Origin: Litoditis marina
Taxonomy: Eukaryota > Nematoda > Chromadorea > Rhabditida > Rhabditidae
Reading direction: 5' to 3'
Assembly: GCA_964036275.1 (NCBI GenBank)
Contig: OZ038435.1
Span: 11,137,634-11,201,633, forward strand
DNA: 64,000 nt
Of this stretch, positions 1-14,200 are shown one piece after another. How positions within the stretch are numbered: position 1 is the stretch's first letter; each line of letters begins with the position of its first letter. The translations under genes and the position numbers were made by a program. A model generated the notes under the pieces. That model was not told where the DNA came from. It saw only the letters and a list, made by a program, of their open reading frames with translations, and did no database searches.

Positions 1-243
1 ATTGATTGGGGCTCAATTCAGGCACCCTGTGTCGTGTTAGAAAAGATACACTTAAAGTAATAATCAGGGAGGTCGGATCTTGTTCTAACCCGTTTTGTTG
101 TAGAACCCACGTTTGTGTGATTTGTTGTCAGAGAATCGGAGTTTGATGAAGTCCGACGTTTTCAGGTAGAATAATTTACGGTTTCTCAATGTAAAACTAT
201 GGTTTCTCAATGAAAAAGTAATGTGTTTGAAAATTCGTTTCAG

Positions 244-387
244 ACGACGGGCGGTCCATTGAAGCACAAGGAACGTGGCCTGTGCCTGGACGTGGAGGGG
301 GTGGAGGCTGGTGGTGACGTCATTTTCACACGTTGCGAGGGGAAACCGAGTCAGACGTGGAAATTCGACAACTATTACCAGTTGTAG
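244..387 (+). CDS. Last exon of a polypeptide N-acetylgalactosaminyltransferase (ricin-B lectin tail)
   Basis: The exon opens directly after a TTTCAG acceptor at 238-243 and reads 47 codons to a TAG stop. The peptide has the signature of the third repeat of the ricin-type beta-trefoil that ends animal GalNAc-transferases: GLCLDVEG, then GGDVIFTRCEG, then PSQTWKFDNYY. The two cysteines and the Q-x-W motif are the family hallmarks. These enzymes are Golgi type II membrane proteins that start mucin-type O-glycosylation on Ser/Thr, and the lectin tail steers them to already glycosylated substrates. The catalytic domain and the earlier lectin repeats must lie to the left of the window. The fit is strong, but which GALNT/gly paralogue this is cannot be told from one exon. 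Confidence 0.85.
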   Translation, partial: TTGGPLKHKERGLCLDVEGVEAGGDVIFTRCEGKPSQTWKFDNYYQL

Positions 388-2284
388 AATTGGAGCGGGT
401 TGTCAACAACAGAGTATTAGTTGCTTTAAAACATGTTTAATGATTACGGTACCTACATAGTTGTTACTGTAACTTATGCAATAAGACTAGAATATTTCGC
501 TGAAGGCGTTTAATTCGGGAGTTTGTTTTGTTTTTGTTGGTTCACCGGGAGAAGTGCATCTTAATGGCGTTTATGTTGAAATGAGTTTATTGTCTTTCTC
601 TGTAGTGTTGTTTCTCTTGATAAAGCGTCATAACGTCTGGTCCTAGATAGTATGCCAACTGATTCTATCTGGTTTATGGGTCGAAACTTCAAACTTTGTT
701 GACTGTATTTTTGTTTAATTTGTTTTATTCATTCTGTGATATATTAACAAGTAATAATTAATGGGTGTTACGGGGTTCATCACTGTATTTACGATTGTTC
801 TCGCACGTGTTGTTTGAATTGCCAAAGTATTTTTTGTTATACGTTTTTTCTGCACTCTATGGAAAGTAAAGTGTGATATTTTTCATCCGAAAGCAAGGTC
901 GAGTGTCAGGGGAGGGTGCCAGTGCAAAGAGTGAGCGCTAAATTCTATATCATTGAAGGGTCAGGGAGCTCCGGGATTCAAAAAATTGAAATATAACTGT
1001 AGTAGGGGAGGTATTGATGGAACATATTTTGGAAAGGCCACTTTCTATCTAACAGGTTTACGTACAGACCCCCCTCCCACCGCGTTCTGATCAGATAATT
1101 TCCCCTCTTTCCTGCGCGGACAAACACCACCGCCTCAATGTTTTTCTAAAAACCTGGCTGCCTATCGAACATACTTCAAATCTGATGTCATTCTGAAGTC
1201 TACCGAGGTGAGCATATATAAGGAGAGTTTCAGCACGAAAACTTCATGTTGATGTCCGAATACTCGGAAGATGCCTGGTTGTGGTACAGTATTTCACTGT
1301 GAATACATCATGGTGGAATGCATATCTACTTTTTTCTCTAACAGTCTGCGTCTCTCACAATTAGACGTTTCGACCAAACGCGAATCTGTATTTCACAGAG
1401 CGCGTTCTAAGTAGAGTATTTATAGGAAAATGAGAATGTTAACTCGTGAATGAAGTGTGGTTCTGTTAGTACATTGTTTTTGTTCTTCTGTTGTTTGTTG
1501 ATTCCAGTGTTTTGTTCCGTTTCTTTCTTGTTCTTACCTTTCTATCGAAATAATAATGGAATAAAGTATTTATCAATCGCGCCCTAATGTTAATAGGTGA
1601 CGGGTCCCGCAGCGGAGGAGAATTAGGTGCCCGGCGGGAACCGCCAATTTATGAATTGAAGGAGGGTCTACTGTAGCTAAGCTGTTTAGTTGTTATCAAC
1701 TGTTTTTATATAATTGTGATATCCTCGCTCGACCTTCGACCTACGGTCTCGCTCGTCTACACAACTTACTTTTTGCTCCCTTACGAAAAATGAGATACTT
1801 ACCTTCATTCCTTGAATCCTAAGTAATCCACTTCGAATGTCCTAAAGAACCCCAACCAAATACTTTTGAAACCCCACCCAAATACTTTTTAACCACAACC
1901 TAATACTTTAGAAAACCCCTCCCCGCAAAAATTGTTGAAGATGTTATTTTAAGATATATGGGAATTTTCAGTGAATGTTTTGACTCGTATTTTTGTTTAT
2001 TAATAAGAATAAGGATTCCTGAAATATATTTTGTGGGTGATTCTCGTGCACTTTTTTCTTCATGATGTGTGCTTTATTTAGGAACAAAATTCCCTCGCCT
2101 CGCTAATATGGTGTAGTGGGGTAAATACACGAATGAGACGTGTTGCTTGCAGTTTCAGTTTTTCATGAAATATATCTCTATCTCTTTTCAGCAATCTGCG
2201 TCCTAGAAGCAGCCTTCTCCCATTTTATTGTCTTCCGTGTGTACAAGAACTTCAACTAACTTGTAGTAATTACTACAAGGTGTC
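388..2284. other. Intergenic region between the GalNAc-transferase and gene A
   Basis: No exon-like open segment could be supported here. The stretch is AT-rich with an AATAAA near 1560, far from the upstream stop. A TTTTCAG at about 2185-2191 lies some 90 bases upstream of a possible gene A start codon and could be a trans-splice acceptor for the gene A leader (inference). Confidence 0.4.
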
Positions 2285-5200
2285 ATGGCGGACGATTCGA
2301 TACCGAATGATGTGAGTTATGCTTACTTTTCTATTCAATTCACGAACCTCTTTGCATGGAACATAGGTGGGATGGTGTTGGTCAAATTAACTTTTTTCTA
2401 CTAATACATGTATGTGAATCTCTAGCTAGAGAGTTAAGTAAGGTATGAATTTCCAACAAAAATTACCTAATTTTCTTTCACATGGAAAATGCATAAATTC
2501 GCATCAAAAGTAGGCCTATTCTTCTGATTTTGACACAAAGGAAGGAAACCTGTTTTTCGATTTCTGCCCTGGTATGGTTTTTGACAAAGTTGAGAGTTTC
2601 CGGGTTGGATAGCGCCCCTATGCTTTGAAACAGAAATAATTCATTTGGGAGATCTTCATGTAATGTTATATACAACAATATCAATGTCAATCATTGGAGA
2701 TGAGGTCTGGCAGTTATTTGAGGTGAAAGTGATCTACTAAACTTACTCACACTCGCGAACTGTAGTTGTGTACAGCAACCTATCAGCCGTAAGCAGTATT
2801 TGATTTCAAAATTAGCTAATTGTCTTTGTCACACTTCAAAAGTAGACAGTTGTCAAGCACTCTTGTTTGTCTCCCTGCCATCGCGTATAGTTTTCCATGG
2901 TTTGCAGTTTGTCATTTCAGGCTAGAATGATAGTGTATACGAGGTTCGTCGAAAGCGGTGAGTGCATGTGCATCCTCCCCCCTCTCTCTCTCCTCTCTCT
3001 CATTGGCTGAGTTTATTTAGTACGGTAGTCGGTAGACCGTAACTACTCAAGGCTTTGACGTTTTGCCGGGGTATAGATTTTCATGAAAACATAAAACTAA
3101 ATACCGTGCAAACCAACGGTGAAAATCACTTGTTTCGCTAGAACAACAGGTAACCTTTTCTTCTGTAAGGTTATAAACCGGTTACCTACTGAGATAACCG
3201 GAAAAACTATGTTATCAAAAGTCTGGCCACGTCCCACTTCCACGTGCCTACTCTTGATTGAAAAGTTTCACATATATTTCTATGTTGTATTATAGTAAAT
3301 TACAGCATTGACTGCTTGCGAAGATGACTTGGTTCGATTCAATCAGCTCTTTAAACGATTGGGAGCTGAAAATGTTGTGAGTTTATTGGCCATTTTTCGG
3401 AAATTGGTATCAAGCAATGCCGATGATAGCAAATAGAAATATAGCTAGTTGTAGCACGTGACTAAGGAAATGATGCTTCGCCAAAGTTATGTTGGCTAGC
3501 ATTTTTTCGTCAAAGTTTAATTCAGATTCTGAACCATTAAATATCTTTCACGGTCACGTTCACATTGGCGCACAGGTGGGATGCTACGGTCCGCTAACCG
3601 GGGGACCTTTAACTATTTAACAGACTGGACGAGAGGGGACCTATAACTATTTGACAAATTACACATTTTTGTGATTTTATGCAACTGAATTGGAGAGGGA
3701 CCTATACCTGTTCGTATTTTTCAGCGGGAGGGATTATTAACTCTTCAGATCTCCAACCAGGACTATCCCACATATGCATTGGCGTCTCCTTTGCAGAACA
3801 TCAGAACCCCTGAAATCATAGGTTCCGTCACTTTTTGGGTTGTCCCCATGATGTCGTACTCATTCCCTTGTCCTGCCAATCCAGGATTTGTTTTACTTGC
3901 ATCCCTCTCAACTGATCATGAAACGATTGTCATAAACATTCGCACGGTTTGGCTCACGAAAAACTGTTCTCCCTGTTCATTACAAAGGGCAAATTTCTTC
4001 CCCAACCAAGTTCGAACCACTTCATCCCGAACCAGTTAGCCTAAAATTGGTTCGGTTTTGAAACGAACCACCTGGCTCGGGAAGAGTCGTTCACCATCAC
4101 AAAGTGTGTTCTTTCAGATGAGGCTTCTCGTTACTAGACGAGTGCGTGTGAGGGAGCAGTGGGCATCATTGACTGATCTTCCATTTCCATTTGATTCCAT
4201 CAACACCCCTCGTCTGTTTGAGAAGCATTGCTTTATAGATGTTGTATGTATTAACGGTCATTTCGATCAATTATGATTATTATCAATATTGGCGTATGGA
4301 GAAGCCAGAAGCGATTGAGACATGAGTAAATGTTAAACCTATCTTGGCTGATCACTGACTTAGTTGTGCAACACGGAATATGGAAAGAAACTTAGAATGA
4401 GAGTGAAATCTATTGATATCTTTGAAGCGAGCGGGATCGATGCGGTAATCGGATGTTTTCAAATTTCAAACTACATACATTACAGCTCGAGGACGAACTC
4501 AAGAAGTTTACAAAAAAAGGTGAGTTGGCGGGTTGATCTCCTTCCGCCTCGGAAGCCTAGCAACTTCATTTTTCTTCATGTGATCGTCCCAGAACCACAA
4601 ATTTGATATGTTATACCGCCGAAATTTCCTTAGTGCTTCAATTTGATTATGTAGTACGGTAGTACCAGCTGGAGGAATATCGAGTTACACCATTTCGAAA
4701 AAAAATTCAATGAAGGACGATTATGTGGACCGATCCCGACGCATCGGTACTTTATAAAGGAATTTAAAAAATGCATTGCAGTTTGAAGGACCGAAGCATT
4801 ACGTTTAGTGCACATAATCGTCCTTTTTTAAGTGCTACATCCTGGCTAGGCAGTATTGTCTATAGTTTGGCATTACAGGTACCCTGGATCGGGTGAAAAA
4901 TGGTGAAAGTCTGATGGAAAAATGGAAACAGAGCAAAAAGTTGATGGTAAGTTAGTCAATAATCGTCATACGAGCTCGGTACAGCAAAGCGAAATGCGCG
5001 AATCAATTTGCCCAAAGTTTGGAAACGATCTGTGATACAGTTTTGCGATCATTGACCAAATCACATCGAGTCAGTTTTCTATGCATTTCTCTGAAATCTG
5101 GAAGAATCAACGAAGTTTCCCTGAACATCCTGAAATTTCGTGGACCCAAGATTTTCCCTGTGTGACCAGGGAAATTCCAGAGAACTCAAAGTCTCGATTT

Positions 5201-8200
5201 GCATCGACCAGATAAGCGTATTATACTTCGTAATATGTATGCTGAAAGCATAATAATCCTTATATCCAACGCGTTCTATCTCAGACTACCTTCTATGAGC
5301 CGCTAACTAGGTTTGCGAGGATATCGGGCACGCGGCAGTCCTTACTCCTACCACGACCTCTAACCAAGGTATGTGTTACGGCCAATTCTATAGTAACCGG
5401 GTTTTTGGTAGCCTTTTTTTCAGGTTACCTCACAGGTAACCAGTAGGTAACCTAAAACGAAAATCCGGTTATCGTAGGAACTAACGATAAGAAGCACATT
5501 TTGCATTGGAAAAACAGGTAACTGCTATTTCATTTTCGGTTACCTACTGAGGTAACCTGAAAAAGGGTTACCAAAAACCGTTTAGGTCACCAAAAAAGCC
5601 AGTTACTTATAAAATTTACCATGTGGGCCTTACTCGTGTAGAGGAACACATATTTTTCGGGGAATTTTCGGGGTTCGCTCCCCGAAGGAAAGGGGGAAAA
5701 GCCTGAAAAATGGCTGAAGGAACGGGGAAAAAACCGGTACCTGGAAAAAGTCATTCGAAAATAAAAGTCATTAAAGTAAAAGTCATTCAAAAGTAAAAGT
5801 CATTAATTCACTTTTAGTCAGGATTTGAAAAATACAAAATTTTTGAAAACTTTATTTCTGATTCTCAACTGTTTTTGTACTTAATGACTTTTACTTTCAA
5901 ATGACTTTTACTTTAATGACTTTTAGTTTTGAATGACTTATTCTGGTTGCCGAAAAAACCCTGAAAATTCCGCGCTCTCAAAAAAAAGCTCTCAAAAACT
6001 TATTGATCTACCTTTTGATGAACATACACATTTCAATTGATATATGTTATCTATTTGAAACAGTACCATCAATATACGCAGAAATTTTCTCTTTATTTGG
6101 TTCTCCCGGGAATCGAACCCTTGGGGGTCGGCGTTCCAAGCCACTGCGCCATGTGCGCTTGTGATAAGGCAGGTGAACTAGAAGCTTACATAATCGGCGC
6201 TGCATCGCGAATTGGGTTTCGGGGTTTATTCCTCACTTTCTCCCCGAACATACCCCTATCACTCCCCGAAAAGTGAATTCCCCGCAAATTCATGGTATTC
6301 TCAGCCCGTTTCCGCACCTTTTCCCCGAAAATACCCAAACGTTCGGGGTTAGTTCCTCACTTCTTACCCGATTTTTCCCCGTTCGCTTCCCGAAAAGTGA
6401 ATTCCCCGAAAATTCAGGGGGTTTTCCGGGAAGCACGATTTCCGATGACAGTTTACCAATCAGCTCGAAAGAGATTTTTACTGTTTGTTTGAATGTCAAC
6501 CGGATCCAAATCTCACTTTATAATTCGATTTAACTTCCAAATTAATTCGTACTATTCACCGCTTTCATCAGTTTTGGCTATTTGTAAAATGTGAACAAAG
6601 TATGTTTAATACAATTGTTAACAACTATTGATAGTTGCTCTGTAGTTGCATTCTGCCATTGCTGGGAGTTCACTCTCATATCAAAGCTATTAGCTATTTT
6701 TTCCACTGAGAAGTATTCGCTTATATGGAAAAATTGACATGAAAACATACTGTGTTACGGGGTGTTTTTCTTATAGTTTCATTCGGATCGTTCCAAATAC
6801 TATTTTCAGTCCACGGTTTGCCAGGAAAAGGTCTTCAAGCAGTTGAGTGGGGATGATGAGAGAGTCATTCTGAAGGGGGGACGTGCAAACGCAAGGGAGA
6901 GCAAGGAATCGTTTCTTCATTGCACGGTTGTCGGTTTCCGGGGAAGGTGTGTATTCTCTATTTTCTGGCAAATTCCACAAGGAACCGCGAAATTCGTTAA
7001 CCCTGTCAGTTAACCGTTAACCATTTCACAGTTGACCATTTAACCTCATTTCTATTAATCCTTTGGTAACCCTCTTTTATCTTTTACAACGTCTTCTGGG
7101 TGAAGTTCGCGGTGACCAAATGGTTGACAAAGGGGCAACCAAAAAAAGGGTTAATGGTTAACTAATGGGGTTGACGAAAGCGCGGTTCAATACAGAATCT
7201 GTTCTATCTCGCGCGCGCGTTCTCGTTCCCGCATGTCTATTCTACTCTTGCAAAATGAACTTCGCTGTTTTCAGTTCACTACTAAACACGGCCATGCGCC
7301 ATTCAGTTTGTATTGCTAATAGATGTAGTTCGATTTGCAGAGCAATATATTGGTTGAAAACAAGACAAGGTTGTAACTTGCAGGGACTCCGTGTACGTGG
7401 AGCCGGCTGGCACGTGTGGCATCTATGAGAATGAGGCCAGATATCTGGTTCTCGATGAAAGTTCGATCAATAAGTCGTGTGAAGCAGTCTCCTTCAGACA
7501 CTTGCCGATTGTACGGGATATTCGAGTATACGACGTGGAAAGAATACCAGATGTTAAGGTTCGTTTCAATATTACCACGTGACGCAGAACTTCCACAGGT
7601 CCTGCTAAATCCAGAATGTATTTCAAATCGCAAATATCGACTTTCCAGAAAATTCAACCGTGTTTTAGTGAGTGAGTGGGTTCAAAGATGGTAAGCTGAA
7701 CGCTCGGAGAGATTAGAAAGCAAAGATAAGCATTGAAAGATTGCAAATATGAATAATTTAGAGTTCGGACGAAATGTCAATTCTGGATAAACCGGTTTGG
7801 AGGGTCAAGTCATATACGCTGCACGAGCCAGTGGAAGTCGCGAAGATCATCGAGATACCAAGTTTCTCTAGCGTCGTGTTTGTGGAAGAGTTGCATCCGA
7901 ATCAACATGCCGGTACGTTCTTTCTACAAAACATGAAATTTTGTTCTATGAAATATGTTTATTCGAATTTTCATTTGCACGCTGCCATAGTCTAAGTGAG
8001 AACGGCGACAACAATATTTCGTCTCAAAACCGCGAGATTCGGAACTGCAAAACTCCGAAATAAGGGGGCTGAATCCTCGTTGTAGTTTGATCATCGTGAC
8101 ATAATTCACATATTTTAACCGAACAACAACGAGATCAAACTATTAGAATAAAAATGTTTATTGAATCATGTGATTCAAAGTATGGAAGATGGAGTATTTA

Positions 8201-11200
8201 GACATCACAAAGAACCCACTTAAGACCGAATAAAATCGTGTGAGCGTCGATAAAATAACCGACATTAAGATCCCAATGTGTTGCGCGGGTATACTCGACG
8301 TTTTCCCGAATCTGAGAACAAAGTTACTGTTTTACCGGAAGTATCTAAAGTCTTTTCAATGTTTTGTTTCAGTGACTGTGAGCGGGCCTTGTTTTCCTAC
8401 AGAACAGTTTGTGCACATGGGAAGTGGAGAGATGCCTCCCTTGCACAGTTTTCTGAAAGGCTCCATCTATCGATCGATGTACTTCTGCGAAGGCGTCCTG
8501 TTGCCGGGCATTCTGCTGTTTGGAAAGGTTGGTGGCAGTTATTCCAATCATTATAGCCAGCGAAATGAAGTGTTGACCCCCCCCCCCCTCAACGAAAGAT
8601 AATCTGTTTGTTGGCCGTGGTTATGTAGATCGTACACACACGAACTGCACATGACTAATTTATCGCCGACCGCTACATCTGTGGATTTGAAAGTCTCACC
8701 CATTCAATGAATGGATTGGAGAGCAAATTTACTGGAGAACCGGGTATTTCCTGAACCGAACCAACAACCAGTCACTGGAGAACCGAACCAGCCGACATTC
8801 CGAACCGACTGGTTCTTCATTGAAAGGTTGGAACCGAACCACGATTTGAACAAACAAGTCTTATACAAGGTAAAATGAGCGGATCCCCGGTTGGGTTTGA
8901 GCCTTTCGTCGCTGATGAACCGGTCGGTTCCGAATATCGGTCCGGTTCTCCAGGGACTGGTTTGAAATTCGGTTCAGGAAGTACCTGATTCTCCAGGAAG
9001 TTGGCCGGATTTGAGTAAAAACGATACGGAGGGACTAGTGGACAAGGCTTCTTACCGATATTCATTCCACTGGCCAATATGCGTTCGTTGATGCCGTGAA
9101 ACGCAACGCATGAAAACTTCCTGTAGATTCCAAAAATACTTCAAATCGCGGGCAGACTCTCTCGCTACTCCACACTATTTTTCGCGAGCCGCCCGCGTCA
9201 GTGCTTTTCTAGGCATGGTGCGAACATTGAAATTTGCGGCGCCCTTGAATGAACGCGTCAATTGGAGCTTGGAGCGTTACAGGGTTGACACACCGTGACA
9301 ACCTTGTTGCGCTGTTGGCTGTACGATATGCCCTGAACCAATGGTGTAGACTATTTGCCGTGTTCAGGTTCCGACGACGTCAAATGAACAGTGTCGCTCG
9401 TGTGGGGGTGTCAGCCCACCATATTATTACATGTCATTTCCGTCGCTTCTGAAGCAGGAGGAAGTACAACAAAGGAATGCTCAGTGTGAAAACGATCACA
9501 ACGTTTCTCTGAAAGAGGTTCATTTTCATCTGGTTTTCCTCGGGTTTCAACGCGTTTACTAAGTACATATTGTGTGCAGGTTTGCACAGCCAAAGCTCAA
9601 TCCAATACCCCAGTTCAGTTGTCCAAACAACCAGAAATTTAGAAAACGGGCTACTTTTACGTCGAAAACAAGAATATTTGCCTATTTTTGATACAAAATC
9701 ATAAATTTTCGCGTTTTCAAATCTGAAAAGGGATTAATTTGGGTCGAATAGTCGAGCCTCACTGGTTTTTGCCTAATGGTTGAATATGTTTTCGATTCCA
9801 GTATTGTCGAACGTTCTGTCGTCCTATCAACGAGAGTTCATGTGTGGACTGTGAGAATACAGTAACACCCGTGGCTGATGTCGCGATGAAGTTCAAAACA
9901 AAGACCAGTGGGTGAGTGTCTGAGTTTTTTGTGACTCAGTTTTTGGCTGACCAGTGGCCGGTATTCACAAATATCCTGTTAAACTAAAAAAGGCCATAAA
10001 AAGCTTGTTTTCGCACACGGCGTTACGACAAATTGATTCGTATTCTACTTGCGAAAGTAGTTTTGGAAAACGAAATTCAGCCGTTTTTAATACGTGGTTG
10101 TTTCCACCAAAACATGTGGATTGTTGTAACACTAGCGGAAACTCCGGTTCCGATATTCAACACCAAAACACAGCAAAAATTACCTTATACGGTATTCCAG
10201 CTACTTCCCGTGTGCTTCTCTCCCAGTCCGGACTAGAGGTGACTCTAATCTAGAAATAGAATAATATACACACACACTAATCCTCGAATACTCGAGAGGT
10301 TAACGGGTTCCACGACAAAACACAAAATATGCAATAGGCAAAGATAATACCGATGGTAGGACACCACTGGAGTGCAAACACGAACAAGCTGATAAATAAA
10401 GAAACTTTACTAGATGACAAATTTAGAAACAAGTTACAAAATCAGCAACAATCAAAAGGTACAACAAAATTGTGGGAACTAGCCTTTCAGCGGTCTTACT
10501 ACTACGCCTAACTAGACTTAGGCGTCAACTAGCTCTCGGTGTCGAAACCAATCGCTATTATTACCTCTCTCAACTCGCAGGAAACTACCAACAACTATTC
10601 TCTCCGAAATCTTCTCTATTCTAAAAAATTAGAAGGAAAAATCATCAAGACGATGATTTTTGAGTGGCATAACCAACCGCCGTGTACGTATTTGTACCGT
10701 AACCCAAAAATCAACGTTTTCGCGTTGACGGCATCTCGACATGCCCCCCGCTCTGAAAACTTGGTTCCCACTACCAATATAAAACAACAATGATTAACAA
10801 CAACATTACTACGACATTCATGACAAAGTTGTAGTAGAAACTACTAGCTCCCTAGACAGAGTCTAGTAGTTGTGATACCCTCCTCGATATCCTCCATACG
10901 GACGAGCTGGACCCCGACCTCTGTTCTGCCCTCCATACGGCCGTGCTTGACCATGACCTCTGTATGGGTTTCCACGGAAACCGCGATGGTTGTATTGTCC
11001 CCCGCGACCTCTGAAGCCACCCGCCTGACCGGGTCTGCCTCTTCCTCCTCTGGGTGCCAGACCACCTCTTGCGATTCCGCGCGATCCTTGATGACCTCTC
11101 GGCTGGACCACAGGGCGGGCTACCCTACCACGATTCGCATGACCAACTCGTTCTCCATTTCCTCCCCGAGGTGCAAGACCACCTCTGGGTCCTCCAGCGT

Positions 11201-14200
11201 CTCCTTCTTGACGAGGCTCGCCGCCGAAGTTTTTCCTTCTCGGGTTTTCCAGAGAGATATGTGACCGGTAAAACTCCAGGCTCACTCTCCAGAACTTCTT
11301 ACACCAGTTTGCTGACAGCAGAAGAGGTCGTACATTCACTTGTGGGTGAGCTGGTACTGTCCACGGTGCATCCGTTTCCCCGATATTGAACTGATTGGGT
11401 AACAGACAACGCAATCGGGAACCGAATTCAGGTACACGCTGAAGTACTTCATCATAAAAGTCGCCCATTTGGTCCACATTCTTGGCCCAATCGACATCGT
11501 CCCTCGGACCAGCCATCAAATAGACTTCCAGCCCGACTCTCATCGCTCTCAATGCTAGACCATAGAGCCCTCTTCTTCCCGATACATTTGTATATGACGT
11601 AGGCGTCATCAAGACCATGGCGCCATATTGGGAAAAGTCGGTTATCTCCTCACACTCCTCGGTTGACTCCACCGGACAGATGACAGTCCGTTGAAACTCA
11701 TATTCGCGAGAGAATGCGCCGAATGCTTTAGGTACAATTACCAAAGTCTTCAACGATTCTTCCAGAAGGCTCGACCCTTCTGGTGCGCGCTGTACCCCAC
11801 GGACAGCCTGTCTTCTCATCGTGTCCCAGTCGAATGGGTCCGTACTAGACAACGGAAGATGTTCGTTCACCCGCATCAATGGGTCCCTGAGGTTGACTTG
11901 TAACGCCACGCAACTGTGGAAACAACGGGTTTTGAAGGCCGCCAGACCGGCCATCAATCCCTTCAATACAATGCTGCCCTCCTCAGGATCAATCAAGGCC
12001 GCCAAGACCGCTGACTGTGTACGATGTGTGCCTAATACAATCGTCGCCGCCTTAGCCATATCCCTCAAAGAAGAAATCTGCAGCGTATGCAGCGAAGATG
12101 GTGAATTCGGAAACAACGATCCCAATGTCGCATTCGAGACAGTGCATCTTCTGCCTTCGTCGCCGCCCGGACATTCGAACGACAACCCCAGGGCGTCGTC
12201 TACCGGATGGTAAGGCTCCCTGAAAATAGATACATTATGATGACTGCGGACAAAGTCAACCCTGTAACATACGTTACGTTGTATCAGGTTGACTTTTCGA
12301 GGCCGCCCTCGTTTTCCCCGTTTTGTGACCGTTTGAATTGGCGTATCATCCAACTCATTTGGTAACTTTCGTAGCAAATTGAAATTGACTCGAATCGCCT
12401 CACTATTCTCCCCTATTTCGGTTATCAGTGCTGAGTTCTCAGATGAGTCCAGAACCCTAAACGGTCCAGACCATTCACAAACCAATTTTGGATGTTTCGA
12501 TTTTCCCTTTTCCGCTGGCATTTTCATGTACACCCTATCCCCGACGATAAAGTTGTCACATTTGTCTACCCTGTTCCGTTCATCGTAGTATTTCTTGAGC
12601 CTTATCCTATACTCCTCCCCCTTTTCTTCCACACACTCTCTTGCGATCTTCATTCCGGCCAGAAACTCCGTCTTATAGTCTTCCACTGACAACATGTACC
12701 CACTCAACTGATCTCGAGGGATCACTTTTGACGGGTATGGTGGATCTGTTCCGTATATCAAGAAATATGGAGATTCACCCGTTGCCTCATGGGGCGACAC
12801 ATTATACGCATACACTACCTGCGGTAGAAGCTTGTCCCATTCCGCTGGTACCAAGACTTTCTTCTTCAGCATTTGTATGATCGTCCGATTTACTCGCTCG
12901 GTCAATCCATTCTCCCTCGGCAAGTATCCTTTTGTGAATACTTGCTCGATCCCCATTATTTCGCATAATGCCTTCATGACTGCATTTTCGAACTCTCCAC
13001 CCTGATCGGACAGTATTTTCTGAGCCTTTCGAACTCTCCACCCTGATCGGACAGTATTTTCTGAGCCTTCCGCCTTCACACACCCATCTGCTGAAGATCA
13101 CTTGTGCTACAGTGTTGGCTGACTTGTCCGGAACTGGATACGCTCCAAGAAACTTGGAAAACATGTCAATTACCGTCACGATGTATCTGTTACCCATCGC
13201 TGTCATCCCCATTTCCAAGATATCGACTCCAACCATCTCAAATGGTTTTGATGCCATATATGGTTTCAATGGTGGCGTGTTCGTGTGATTCTGGTTGGCT
13301 ACGAAACATCTGGTGCATTCTCGGCACCATTTTATGATATCTTGTCTCATTCCCTCCCAGAAAACTATCTTTCTCAGCTTCTTGTACATCTTAGAAGGCC
13401 CGAAATGACCCGCCAAGATTCCGTAATGTGCTTCCTCAAATATCTCCTTCCGCTTAGTTTTCGGGACCACTGGCACTACTGACCCGTCCTCCCTAATCAA
13501 CATAAGCTGATTCCCTTCAATCGCAAAATCTAGTGTGTTTAATGCTCCCACATGCCTCGGAATACGGACTTCCTTCTGGCTACCAGACTCCACCAGATGA
13601 ATAACCTCAACAAAATCCGGATCTTCTCTCAACTCAGCAAGCCAATCAGGTCTGGTGACCTGACACACTACCTTTTCCTGCTCAGGTCCAATATTCTTCC
13701 CCTGCTCCTCCTCACTACAGAACCCCCTTGACAGAGCATCTGCCACTTGGTTAGCTGTCCCTTTCACATATTCTATCTGCAGATCGTACATCACCACTTG
13801 CAAAGCCCAACGTAGCACTCTACCCGAAATGTTAGCCCTCTTGAACAATGAAGTCAACGGCAGGTGATCCGTTCTGACTATCGTTTTCAAACCGTAGCAG
13901 AAATGATGAAATTTCTTTAGCCCAAATACTATAGCCAGTGCCTCCTGATCAGTCACATGATACCGACTCTCTGCGGAGGACAGTCGCTTTGATGCGAAAT
14001 ATACTGGATGTAGAAACCCATCATCCCCCTTCTGAGCCAATACCGCGCCTACCCCAACTTGACTAGCATCCGTATACATGACAAACGGTCTCGAACCGTC
14101 CCGTGCCTTTTCTATGTTCGGTTGAACTAATACAGGCGCATTCACTAATGCCCTTTTCAAACTTTCGAATGCCTCCTCATGTTCTCTACCCCAGCCGTAC

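Larger units (their letters stand above)
5640..6450. repeat. Intronic repeat block of CCCCGAA/TTCGGGG words
   Basis: Outside the AAAGTCATT fold-back, the block is made of diverged repeats around TTCCCCGAAAA and its complement. At 6215-6440 they form two tandem units, each with a CTCACTT..CCCCGAA..AAAGTGAATTCCCCG pattern. Open frames through it are by-products of the repeat. Confidence 0.5.

Noticed and set aside
6098..6160. Functional tRNA gene
   Set aside because: A-box to B-box spacing is too short and no acceptor stem forms.
12802..13079. Programmed frameshift joining Gag-Pol to the downstream frame
   Set aside because: The overlap is explained by a perfect 41-bp tandem duplication in a catalytic domain. 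There is no slippery site with a structure at a domain border.
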